DNA from: Spirochaetia bacterium
GTDB taxonomy: Bacteria; Spirochaetota; Spirochaetia; Sphaerochaetales; Sphaerochaetaceae
DNA: 64,000 nucleotides
Direction of reading: 5' to 3'
NCBI GenBank assembly: GCA_022482625.1
Contig: JAKVOU010000001.1
Span: 3,334,784 to 3,398,783 of the forward strand
Shown: piece after piece, positions 25,238-33,794 of the stretch
Numbering within the stretch: the first letter of the stretch is position 1
Layout: each line of letters starts with the position of its first letter
Notes under the pieces: generated by a model
What the model was told of the DNA's origin: nothing
What the model saw: only the letters and a program-made list of their open reading frames with translations
The model's database searches: none
Translations under genes and position numbers: made by a program

Positions 25238-26200
25238 TCAACTGTTGCGATCAATCAAGGTAGGTGCTACCATGACAGTCCTCTGGACTGTTGCCTTATG
25301 TCCAAGCAGGTCCACCATCATCCGTGCTGCAGAATTTCCCATCTGTGCAGGGTTCTGTGAGATTGTTGACAAATTCCATGCCTTTGTATCATTGATACCG
25401 TTGAATCCGATGATCCTGACTGTCGAGCCGATGGCCCTGAGATGTCGGAGAATGTCGATTGCAAGTTCATCATTGCAGCAGGATATGCCTGTGATGCCAT
25501 GTTTTTCTACGAACCAGTCCAATATGAGGAACCTGTCTGCCTGCCTCATGGAAAAGGAACAGCTGTAGCAACGGCATTGTCCTTTGGCCTTTAGCTCATC
25601 ACGGAATCCTTTTTCTTGGGATGTCAGTCCGTTGATGCCTTTGGCTTCACAGATGTACAGCAGGGAAGAGCAGTTCTTGTCCAGCAGGTAGTCTGCGGCC
25701 AATTTACCTCCCAGATACTTGTCACTTTGTATAGACGGATATCCTTCTGCCATGCAGCTGAGGAATACCATGGGGATGTTCTTCTGTGACAGCAGTTTGA
25801 TGTCACTTGTTTCCGGTAGTACGGAGAGAAAGAGCAGGCCTGATACGGGAATATCGGCAAACTGTGGCAGGAAGGATTCTTTTTCCTTCTGATAATCCAT
25901 GAAAATAAGATGGATCTGTTTCTGCTGGAGCATCTGGTAGACTTCCTCAAGCAGGTCATATGTATACCGGGAGAGAAAATCGTGTGTCACAAAGCCGATA
26001 TAACTCTGGCAACTTGCTTTCATTGCCAGATGAGAAGCCATGGAATTGGGCTGGAAATCATATGCCCTGATGACACTGAGGACTTTCCCCTTGGTCTTTT
26101 CGGAAATATTCGGACTATTGTTGAGGACCCTGGACACTGTGCCTATACCGACATGTGCCTCTTTTGCTATTTCCTTGATGGTCAGATGCACTTCCTTCAT
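25238..26200 (-). CDS. LacI-family regulator, divergent from the GH4 glycosidase gene
   Basis: About 320 residues. N-terminal LacI HTH: L-T-I-K-E-I-A-K-E-A-H-V-G-I-G-T-V-S-R-V-L-N, followed by hinge helix and a periplasmic-binding-protein-like sensor domain. The ATG at 26200 gives the normal family start; an in-frame TTG at 26236 is possible, and neither has a clear ribosome site. The gene is divergent from a GH4 glycosidase gene, with a CG-centred palindrome of the LacI-operator type at 26311-26324 in between. It probably represses that gene in the absence of a sugar. Confidence 0.88.
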   Translation of the reverse strand: MKEVHLTIKEIAKEAHVGIGTVSRVLNNSPNISEKTKGKVLSVIRAYDFQPNSMASHLAMKASCQSYIGFVTHDFLSRYTYDLLEEVYQMLQQKQIHLIFMDYQKEKESFLPQFADIPVSGLLFLSVLPETSDIKLLSQKNIPMVFLSCMAEGYPSIQSDKYLGGKLAADYLLDKNCSSLLYICEAKGINGLTSQEKGFRDELKAKGQCRCYSCSFSMRQADRFLILDWFVEKHGITGISCCNDELAIDILRHLRAIGSTVRIIGFNGINDTKAWNLSTISQNPAQMGNSAARMMVDLLGHKATVQRTVMVAPTLIDRNS

Positions 26201-26310
26201 ATCGGAAAGTATGGATTCTTGCAATAAAGCTGTCAAGTTGCATGGTTTTTCTTTTTCAAGTGGCTGAAGTGAATTGACAGGTAAGCCGAGTAGGTAGATA
26301 ATGCATCCCG

Positions 26311-26324
26311 TGGAAGCGTTTCCA
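26311..26324. promoter_or_regulatory. LacI-type operator
   Basis: TGGAAGCGTTTCCA: 5-bp arms (TGGAA/TTCCA) around a CG centre, the hallmark of LacI/GalR-family sites. It lies 27 bases upstream of the GH4 start codon, between the divergent LacI and GH4 genes. Confidence 0.75.
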
Positions 26325-26350
26325 AATTAAAACAAACATAGGAGTTTTCT

Positions 26351-27703
26351 ATGAAGATTGTACTAGTAGGTGCCGGCAGTGCCCAGTTTGGTGCCGTGAC
26401 ATTAGGGGACCTGTTCCAGAGCGATATTCTGGCAGGAAGTGAGATCGTACTGGTAGATATTGACTGTGAAGCCTTGGACAAGATGCTCCATGCGGCACAG
26501 GATTACCTTGCAAAGACCGCACGTCCTTATTCTGTTTCTGCAACGACGGACCGTACGGAAGCCTTCAAAGGTGCTGATGCCGTTGTCATTTCAATTGAAG
26601 TCGGCAGTCGTTTTCCGCTATGGGATATGGATTGGAGCCTGCCGCAACAGTATGGGATCCATCAGGTATACGGCGAGAACGGAGGAGCCGGAGGAACGTT
26701 CCATGCCCTGAGGATCGTACCTGTGATAGTCGGGATCTGTGATGATATCGTCAGATATTGCCCGCAGGCCTTGGTCCTCAACTATTCGAATCCGATGAGT
26801 GCAATCTGTACGACGGTGGAGAGAAAATATCCAGATCTGAAATTCATCGGACTTTGCCATGAGATCGCATCCCTTGAACGCTATCTTCCAGGCATGCTTG
26901 GTACTTCCTTTGACAATCTTTCGCTGAGAGCTGCAGGCCTCAATCATTTCAGCGTCCTTCTGGAAGCAACCTACAAAGATTCCGGTCGGAATGCCTATCC
27001 CGATATCCTTGCCAAGGCCGATAGTTTTTTTGAAAAGGAACCGGGTTATTCCGCTTTGCTGGACTATTACAGGAAAAATGGGAAGTCGGTGGAAACGGAA
27101 GGAAGCCATGAAAGGGTAGCAGGGCTGGACAGTGGCAAGCCTTGGGCAGACAGGACATTGTTCGAAGTAATCCTGCACCGGTATCATCTGCTTCCCATTA
27201 CCACCGACAGTCATTTGGGTGAGTACATTTCCTGGGCTGCCGATGTAGCAGACCATAAGGGAATCAAGGATTTTTACAATTACTATCGCTTGGTCTTGGG
27301 GAACAAGAAAGTGAAGATTGACAGTTCTATACATGAACGGCTAGCCTATATTCTTGAAGGATATGCAGAAAACAGCGGTTATGAAGAACCTGCAGTCAAT
27401 ATCCGCAACGACGGCTTTATACCTGATCTGCCATCTTGGCTTTCTGTTGAAGTGCCTGCACGGATTACGGAAAAGGGTGCGGAAGGCATAGCTTTCCCCG
27501 ATTATCCCAAGGGGTTTCTTGGCCTTTTGCGGAATTATAGCAGCAGCTATGATCTGATTGCCGAGGCGGTATTGCATGGAAGCAAGGAATATGCATTGCA
27601 GGCTCTTATGGCAAATCCTGTCATTGACGTCTGTGCACAGCTTCCTGAGTTACTTGACCAGGTGATTGCCATGCAGAGTCCATGGCTTGACTATCTCAAA
27701 TAG
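26351..27703 (+). CDS. Glycoside hydrolase family 4 enzyme
   Basis: A 450-residue NAD- and Mn-dependent glycosidase. It starts with the NAD-binding fold I-V-L-V-G-A-G-S-A-Q-F-G. Family motifs: Y-G-E-N-G-G-A-G-G, N-Y-S-N-P-M (metal and substrate contact, about residue 150), G-L-C-H-E-I (the Cys-His pair of the active site) and G-L-N-H-F. The Cys-His pair (rather than Cys-Asn) argues for an alpha-glycosidase or alpha-uronidase rather than a 6-phospho-beta-glucosidase; the exact sugar is open. AGGAG precedes the ATG. No sugar transporter lies next to it. Confidence 0.9.
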   Translation: MKIVLVGAGSAQFGAVTLGDLFQSDILAGSEIVLVDIDCEALDKMLHAAQDYLAKTARPYSVSATTDRTEAFKGADAVVISIEVGSRFPLWDMDWSLPQQYGIHQVYGENGGAGGTFHALRIVPVIVGICDDIVRYCPQALVLNYSNPMSAICTTVERKYPDLKFIGLCHEIASLERYLPGMLGTSFDNLSLRAAGLNHFSVLLEATYKDSGRNAYPDILAKADSFFEKEPGYSALLDYYRKNGKSVETEGSHERVAGLDSGKPWADRTLFEVILHRYHLLPITTDSHLGEYISWAADVADHKGIKDFYNYYRLVLGNKKVKIDSSIHERLAYILEGYAENSGYEEPAVNIRNDGFIPDLPSWLSVEVPARITEKGAEGIAFPDYPKGFLGLLRNYSSSYDLIAEAVLHGSKEYALQALMANPVIDVCAQLPELLDQVIAMQSPWLDYLK

Positions 27704-27711
27704 CGGTACCA

Positions 27712-28674
27712 TCAGCTGTCCCGGTCCACAAGGGTCGGGACTAAGCTGATGTGCAACTGTGGTTTGCTACGGTTTGCAAGAAGGGAAAGTATTGCACGGA
27801 CAATGACTGCACCCAATTCATGCGGACCTTGGGAAATCGTGGACAATCCCCAGGCCTGTGTGATGCCCAATCCATCATAACCGATGATCCTGATATCTGC
27901 CTGTTTTTCCCGTATTGCCTGCAGTACGCCGATGGCGATTTCGTCACAGTATACGAAAACTCCGTCATATTTCCCTTGGAAACTGATTTCCTTGCCAATC
28001 CTATAGCCGTCTGTTTCTGCAATATCTGCAAAAAATTGTCTTGGCTTGCCATATCCCAGTTTCTGCAGTTCGTCAAAAAAACCTTTGTGCCGCTCTGAAT
28101 TTGAGGAAGAATCTCCTGCCTGCTCAACAATGCAGGGGTTCCTTACACCTTTTTGGAACAAGTAACGGGCAGCAAGGCGTCCACCTTCTTCATTGTCGCA
28201 TACAATACAGTTTTCTCCAGGAAAATCCTTGTCTGCAAATAGTACCGGTATGTTCCTGTTCTTCAGAAACTGTACTTCCGCAGAAGTCGGATCGAGACTG
28301 AAGAACACGACTGCCGAGAGTTTCATTTCTATGATTGTCCTGATGAAATCTGATGTTTTCCGCGCATAGTCAAGTATGACCAGCTGGTAACCGGATTTCT
28401 GCAGGTTGCCATAGGTGTTCTCAAAGATTTCGTAAAAATAATGTATGGAAAAGTTAGGTACGACCAGACCTATGCGTTTGTTCGGTTTCCTATTGCCTGC
28501 CAATGCCGTTGCCGAAGGGTTTGGTATGTAGTGGAGTTCCTTTATTGCTTCAAGTACCTTTTCCCTTGTTTCCTGTGATGTGTGAGGATTTTGGTTGAGG
28601 ACACGTGAGACGGTGGCAATGCCCACCTGTGCCTTTGCGGCAATTTCCCTGATGGTTACCTTTGTTTCCGACAT
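27712..28674 (-). CDS. LacI-family regulator, convergent with the GH4 gene
   Basis: About 320 residues; HTH V-T-I-R-E-I-A-A-K-A-Q-V-G-I-A-T-V-S-R-V-L-N at the N-terminus, then a sensor domain with N-F-S-I-H-Y-F-Y and G-I-T-Q-A-W-G-L-S-T-I-S-Q. It resembles the other LacI protein of this window in layout, including the end (L-V-D-R-D-S against L-I-D-R-N-S), so the two are probably paralogues. The ATG at 28674 is chosen for the normal family start. No CG-centred palindrome was found in front of the gene; its target is unknown. Confidence 0.87.
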   Translation of the reverse strand: MSETKVTIREIAAKAQVGIATVSRVLNQNPHTSQETREKVLEAIKELHYIPNPSATALAGNRKPNKRIGLVVPNFSIHYFYEIFENTYGNLQKSGYQLVILDYARKTSDFIRTIIEMKLSAVVFFSLDPTSAEVQFLKNRNIPVLFADKDFPGENCIVCDNEEGGRLAARYLFQKGVRNPCIVEQAGDSSSNSERHKGFFDELQKLGYGKPRQFFADIAETDGYRIGKEISFQGKYDGVFVYCDEIAIGVLQAIREKQADIRIIGYDGLGITQAWGLSTISQGPHELGAVIVRAILSLLANRSKPQLHISLVPTLVDRDS

Positions 28675-28798
28675 GGAAAAATCATACGTTTGCTTTTCCT
28701 GAAAGTCAATGTACGTGGTATCGGTAAGTCTTGCAGGAGCCTGGTTCCGGTATTTTGACAATTGCAATCATCCTATGTGAAGATACCGATGAAAAACG

Positions 28799-28827
28799 AT
28801 GACAAAAACCCAAAAATAAGATACGAT
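28799..28827 (+). promoter_or_regulatory. Promoter of the DtxR-family gene, apparently leaderless
   Basis: ATGACA (28799-28804), a 17-base spacer and TACGAT (28822-28827). Transcription would begin at about 28834, at the start codon (28835). There is no ribosome binding site, which fits a leaderless message. Confidence 0.5.
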
Positions 28828-28834
28828 TGACAGC

Positions 28835-29224
28835 ATGTATAAGTCGGGTGAAGATTATCTTGAGGCAATACTTGTTGTCGAAAATGAGAAAGGAAAGGTC
28901 CGCTCCATTGATATCGGACGTCAGCTCGGTGTCTCCAGACCTAGCGTGAACCGTGCGGTCAATGTATTGGCTTCACAGGGATATCTTGAACATGAGACGT
29001 ATGGCAATGTCGTACTTACGGACAAAGGAAGACGTTATGCCCAGCGTGTATATGGACGGCATACTGCCCTTGCTCGTTATCTGCACGAAATCCTTGGGGT
29101 AAGCCAGGAAATCAGTGTCAGGGATGCCTGTCTGATCGAACATGATGTATCGCCCGAGACAATGGACAGGATCAAGGAACACTTGCAGGCTTTCGATGCG
29201 CAGAACAAAGGGAGCAAGGGCTGA
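28835..29224 (+). CDS. DtxR/MntR-family metal-dependent repressor (short form)
   Basis: A 129-residue regulator: winged helix (about 1-65, S-R-P-S-V-N-R-A-V in the recognition helix) and dimerisation/metal-binding domain (about 66-125); the C-terminal SH3-like domain of DtxR/IdeR is absent, as in MntR. Likely metal ligands are D7, E10, H76, C99, E102 and H103. D7 is MntR-like, whereas C99 corresponds to the Cys of DtxR rather than the Glu of MntR, so metal preference (Fe2+ or Mn2+) cannot be read off with certainty. It is the best candidate to bind the GTTAG-N6-CTAAC boxes before both feo operons and the flavodoxin operon. Confidence 0.9.
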   Translation: MYKSGEDYLEAILVVENEKGKVRSIDIGRQLGVSRPSVNRAVNVLASQGYLEHETYGNVVLTDKGRRYAQRVYGRHTALARYLHEILGVSQEISVRDACLIEHDVSPETMDRIKEHLQAFDAQNKGSKG

Positions 29225-29238
29225 CTGTATCGGATTCC

Positions 29239-29988
29239 CTATTGGTTGTTGTTTGTCAGCTGGCTACGATATACACTCGGTGTCAGACCGCAGAAACGCT
29301 TGAATATCCTTGCGAAATATCCTGGGGTAGGGAAGCCGCTCAGAGCAGCAATTTTCTTGACGGACAGTTCCTTGTTGAACATGAGTTCAACGCTTCTGTT
29401 TACTCTCCAGGCGTTAAGGAACTGGAGAAAATTCATTCCCGTATACTGACGGAAAATCCTTGAAAGGTGACTTTCACTGACATTGAGGAACGTCGCTGCT
29501 TCCTGCAGGCCGATATTCTTGTCATAGTTGTCCCGGATATAGTCAATGGCCTTGTTGGCCAACTTGTTATCTGTCGTCAATGTCAGAGGAATTGCATCAT
29601 CGGCAACCAAAGCATTGACTACTGATTTGATCTGACAATCCCTGACTTTGTCAAGTTTGTTGATCATTGCCTGCAGTACCTTGTCAACAAGCAGGAAATC
29701 AACCGGTGGAATTATGGTCCTGAAAGGGCCCTCAAGATCCTGTGAGGCAATGACGACCGTATGCTGGAGAGAACACTTGGAAAGGAACAATTGCCCTTCC
29801 GCATCCTTTACCTTGTCATCTGTGATCATGATGTCACAGCTGAGCAACTTAAGTAATTTTGAACCTATTTTGCCGTCTCCGGTGCTTCCTGCAAGTTCTA
29901 GGTCCAGGCTTTCCCATCTGATGTTGTCTGTCAGGCCCTGTCTGAGGCCATTGTCCTCGAGTACGATCAAAACTGTATGATGTCCCAT
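29239..29988 (-). CDS. AraC-family regulator with a shortened receiver-like N-terminus
   Basis: About 249 residues. The N-terminus looks like a CheY/YesN-type receiver: V-L-I-V-L-E-D-N-G-L-R, W-E-S-L-D-L-E-L-A-G and I-M-I-T-D-D with the likely phosphoacceptor D57, but the second half of the domain is compressed. The C-terminal 100 residues hold two AraC helix-turn-helix motifs (N-V-S-E-S-H-L-S-R-I-F-R-Q-Y-T-G and I-A-A-L-S-G-F-P-T-P-G-Y-F-A-R-I-F-K-R). AAGGGG precedes the ATG at 29988. No histidine kinase is adjacent, so it may be an orphan. It is divergent from the ilv operon, with a 200-base gap to the ilv promoter. Confidence 0.83.
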   Translation of the reverse strand: MGHHTVLIVLEDNGLRQGLTDNIRWESLDLELAGSTGDGKIGSKLLKLLSCDIMITDDKVKDAEGQLFLSKCSLQHTVVIASQDLEGPFRTIIPPVDFLLVDKVLQAMINKLDKVRDCQIKSVVNALVADDAIPLTLTTDNKLANKAIDYIRDNYDKNIGLQEAATFLNVSESHLSRIFRQYTGMNFLQFLNAWRVNRSVELMFNKELSVKKIAALSGFPTPGYFARIFKRFCGLTPSVYRSQLTNNNQ

Positions 29989-30193
29989 AGCCAACCCCTT
30001 TGCCATTTACTGAAATGCAGACTTGTCATGATGCTACCTTATGATTCCTGATGAATCGGTAGGTATACATCAAATTCAAGACTTGGCGATATCAAATTTA
30101 TGACAGATTTGTCGAAAAATGTCAATGATACTGCATATTCAAGGAATATCTATGCAATAAATGAATATTATTGATTTTTATTGCAATTTTGGG

Positions 30194-30223
30194 TTGACAA
30201 GGAAACGAAATTGAGTCTAAGGT
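30194..30223 (+). promoter_or_regulatory. Promoter of the ilv-leu operon
   Basis: TTGACA (30194-30199) followed after 18 bases by TAAGGT (30218-30223); a 16-base spacing to TCTAAG is an alternative. The -10 is weak. It stands about 45 bases upstream of the leader peptide. The rest of the 478-base gap between the AraC start (29988) and this operon (30000-30190) is AT-rich and shows no gene. Confidence 0.55.
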
Positions 30224-30266
30224 AGTGACACCAGCTGAAAAGCGTATCTATCGCAAGGAGCACAGG

Positions 30267-30389
30267 ATGAATACCGCATATATATCTTCTGTATCGCTAT
30301 CCATTATTCCTGTCCATGTAGTAAACATGGTAGTAGCTCTGTATGCTGTCGTAATTCTTATTCTAGCAAGCCTACTAATTATTATTTAG
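30267..30389 (+). CDS. ilvL: Branched-chain amino acid leader peptide
   Basis: A 40-codon open frame with an AAGGAG site upstream and no resemblance to a structural protein. 22 of the 40 residues are Ile, Leu or Val (8, 6 and 8), and residues 28-40 read V-V-I-L-I-L-A-S-L-L-I-I-I, 11 of 13 branched-chain. The frame ends at 30389, one base before the stem-loop region, which contains a terminator. This is the classical layout of transcription attenuation: ribosomes stalling for lack of charged Ile, Leu or Val tRNA would change folding of the RNA behind. The peptide itself needs no function. It is too short for most gene callers. Confidence 0.88.
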   Translation: MNTAYISSVSLSIIPVHVVNMVVALYAVVILILASLLIII

Positions 30390-30460
30390 CCACGGTACGT
30401 CAGAGATAAACAGACAAAACCGTGGCAAGCCTCCCCCAATCAGACCGTGGGAGCGTTTTT
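30390..30460 (+). terminator. ilv attenuator (alternative stems and terminator)
   Basis: Directly after the leader peptide stop: CCACGGT (30390-30396) can pair with either of two identical ACCGTGG copies (30419-30425 or 30444-30450). The last copy overlaps the 3' arm of a second stem, CTCCC (30431-30435)/GGGAG (30449-30453), which is followed by five T (30456-30460). The mutually exclusive pairings fit an antiterminator/terminator switch controlled by the leader peptide. The exact fold needs an RNA folding calculation. Confidence 0.75.
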
Positions 30461-30483
30461 CTATATCCAAAGGAGAATCAAAG

Positions 30484-31017
30484 ATGGAAGACAAGAAGGA
30501 ACTGAGATACACACTGGCATTGTTGGTCAAAGACCATGCAGGTGTCCTTCAACGCGTAGTGGGCCTTTTTTCACGGCGTTGCTACAACATTGTCTCTCTC
30601 AGTGTCGGTCCTACCTCTACGGAGGGAATCAGCCGGATTACCATTGTCGTCGGTGGCAATGAATCCATAGTACGGCAGATCAAGAACCAGCTTGAAAAGC
30701 TTATAGATGTCCATCGGGTCGTCATACTGGACAGTGAAAGGTCAGTCCAGTCAGAACTCCTGCTTGTCAAGCTTCAGACCAAGGACGGCAACCGGAGCCA
30801 GGTGCTGGAACTTGGTGAGGTGTTCAAGGCAAAGATTGTTGATGTCACTCTTGAAACAATAACTTTTCAGATGATCGGGGGACTGAACAAGGTCCATTCA
30901 TTCCTTGATTTGGCCAAACCTTTCGGCATTGTAGAAATGGCTAGGACCGGTATGACGGCGCTTGAGAGAGGACCCCTTCCTCTTTCGCTTCATCCCTATG
31001 ATGAGGATGATGACTGA
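30484..31017 (+). CDS. ilvN: Acetolactate synthase, small regulatory subunit
   Basis: A 177-residue regulatory subunit that confers feedback inhibition by valine. An N-terminal ACT domain (about 8-80: L-L-V-K-D-H-A-G-V-L-Q-R-V-V-G-L-F-S-R-R-C-Y-N-I) is followed by the ALS_ss C-terminal domain (about 90-165). AAGGAG precedes the ATG. It is the first structural gene after the attenuator, while its catalytic partner ilvB is the last gene of the cluster, about 9 kb away, an unusual separation. Confidence 0.94.
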   Translation: MEDKKELRYTLALLVKDHAGVLQRVVGLFSRRCYNIVSLSVGPTSTEGISRITIVVGGNESIVRQIKNQLEKLIDVHRVVILDSERSVQSELLLVKLQTKDGNRSQVLELGEVFKAKIVDVTLETITFQMIGGLNKVHSFLDLAKPFGIVEMARTGMTALERGPLPLSLHPYDEDDD

Positions 31018-31051
31018 AACAGGTATTTTCGCGCATGCGAAACAGATATGA

Positions 31052-32077
<1,026 letters not shown>

Positions 32078-32192
32078 CCGGTAGTATCCGGTCTGCGTTC
32101 TCTGCTGACGCAGACCGGATGCTGATCACTCTGCCTTTTCAAAAAAGGAATCGGCATATGCCCATGATATGGGACAGAAGGATATATACGAC

Positions 32193-33794
32193 ATGGATAC
32201 GATTAGAATTTTTGATACGACACTCAGGGACGGGGAACAGGCTCCTGGTTATAGCATGAATCTGGAGGAGAAGCTCCGGATGGCCAAACAGCTTGAAAAA
32301 TTGGGTGTTGATGTCATTGAGGCAGGTTTTGCCATTGCAAGTCCGGGGGATTTTGAATCCATACAGTCAATTGCAGAAAATATTGATGATGTAGTCATTG
32401 CATCGCTGTCGAGAGCTTTGGAAAAAGACATAGATGCAAGTGCGAGAGCTATTGCGAAAGCGAGGCATCCGAGGATACATACGTTTCTGGCAACAAGTGA
32501 CCTACATCTGAAATACAAGCTGAAGATGACCCGGGAAACGGCATTGGAACGGATCGCAGCCATGGTCAGATATGCCAGGAACCTTTGTCCTGACGTGGAA
32601 TTTTCTCTTGAAGATGCGTCCCGGACGGATCTTGATTACCTGTGCAAGGTCGTTGAGGTCGCTATCAGGGAAGGTGCCGGTACCATCAATCTGCCCGATA
32701 CGGTAGGCTATGCCACGCCGACGGATATTGCGGAAATGTTTAGCAGGGTGAGAAACAGCGTTCCTAACATTGACAAGGCCGTACTGAGCTGCCATTGTCA
32801 CAATGACCTTGGTATGGCCTTGGCCAATACATTGGCGGCCCTTTCCAATGGTGCGCGCCAGGTTGAAGGAACTATCTGCGGCATTGGCGAGCGGGCAGGC
32901 AATGTCGCGCTTGAAGAATTGGCAATGAACCTGCGTACACGTGCTGATGCGTATCCATTCCAGTGCAGGATACATACGGAGGAGATTACCCATACGGCCC
33001 GTCTGCTTACTTCCATTACCAATGTACGTCTGTTCCCGTCGAAGGCAATTGTAGGGGAGAATGCCTTTGCCCATGAGAGCGGTATCCATCAGCACGGCAT
33101 CATGGCCAATGCCAAGACCTATGAAATCATGACACCGGAAAGTGTCGGTATGGTCAAGACAAAGCTCGTGCTCGGCAAACATAGCGGTATCCATGCCTTT
33201 ACTGAACGGATGGGTGAGCTTGGCTACCATTTTGATGAAGAAGAGGACAAGCGCCTTTTCGGTGAATTCAAGACCTTATGTGACCGTAAGAAGACCATTG
33301 AGGATGACGACCTTATTGCTTTGGTGGAATCTACAGCCCCACGTAGCGAGAATGATTGGATCTTGGACAATTTTGTCGTGAACAGCGGTAATCTGATGAA
33401 CAGTACGGCCTGTGTTACCCTTATACACAACGGAAAGAAACGGATGGAAGTAGCAGTGGGTACAGGGCCTGTCTATGCATCCCTGAGGGCTGTGGAAAAG
33501 ATTATCCGTCATCCCTTCGGCCTTACGGAGTATAGCCTCAATGCTGTTACTGAGCATAGGGATGCGCAGGGCGAAGTAATCGTCAAGATTACTGATGGCA
33601 ATGGATTCTATAGAGGTCGGGGAGTATCGACCGATGTAATCGAGGCATCCATACTTTCATGCCTTGCGGCAGTGAATCGGATGCTGAGCAATGAACCTCC
33701 CGTAGTGCGGGGAAGAAAACCACAGCAGCTGAGTCTTGATGACGATATGTTGGTCGGACACAGCGACAAAGGTAAGGAGGAAGATGATGAATGA
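32193..33794 (+). CDS. leuA: 2-isopropylmalate synthase
   Basis: A 533-residue enzyme that condenses 2-oxoisovalerate with acetyl-CoA, the first step of leucine synthesis. N-terminal TIM barrel opens with I-R-I-F-D-T-T-L-R-D-G-E-Q-A-P-G; metal ligands in S-C-H-C-H-N-D-L-G-M-A; C-terminal LeuA dimer/allosteric domain (about 385-510) binds leucine. The ATG at 32193 fits the family start and has AGAAGGA ten bases upstream; the ATG at 32169 is possible. The end overlaps cimA by 8 bases. Confidence 0.95.
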   Translation: MDTIRIFDTTLRDGEQAPGYSMNLEEKLRMAKQLEKLGVDVIEAGFAIASPGDFESIQSIAENIDDVVIASLSRALEKDIDASARAIAKARHPRIHTFLATSDLHLKYKLKMTRETALERIAAMVRYARNLCPDVEFSLEDASRTDLDYLCKVVEVAIREGAGTINLPDTVGYATPTDIAEMFSRVRNSVPNIDKAVLSCHCHNDLGMALANTLAALSNGARQVEGTICGIGERAGNVALEELAMNLRTRADAYPFQCRIHTEEITHTARLLTSITNVRLFPSKAIVGENAFAHESGIHQHGIMANAKTYEIMTPESVGMVKTKLVLGKHSGIHAFTERMGELGYHFDEEEDKRLFGEFKTLCDRKKTIEDDDLIALVESTAPRSENDWILDNFVVNSGNLMNSTACVTLIHNGKKRMEVAVGTGPVYASLRAVEKIIRHPFGLTEYSLNAVTEHRDAQGEVIVKITDGNGFYRGRGVSTDVIEASILSCLAAVNRMLSNEPPVVRGRKPQQLSLDDDMLVGHSDKGKEEDDE

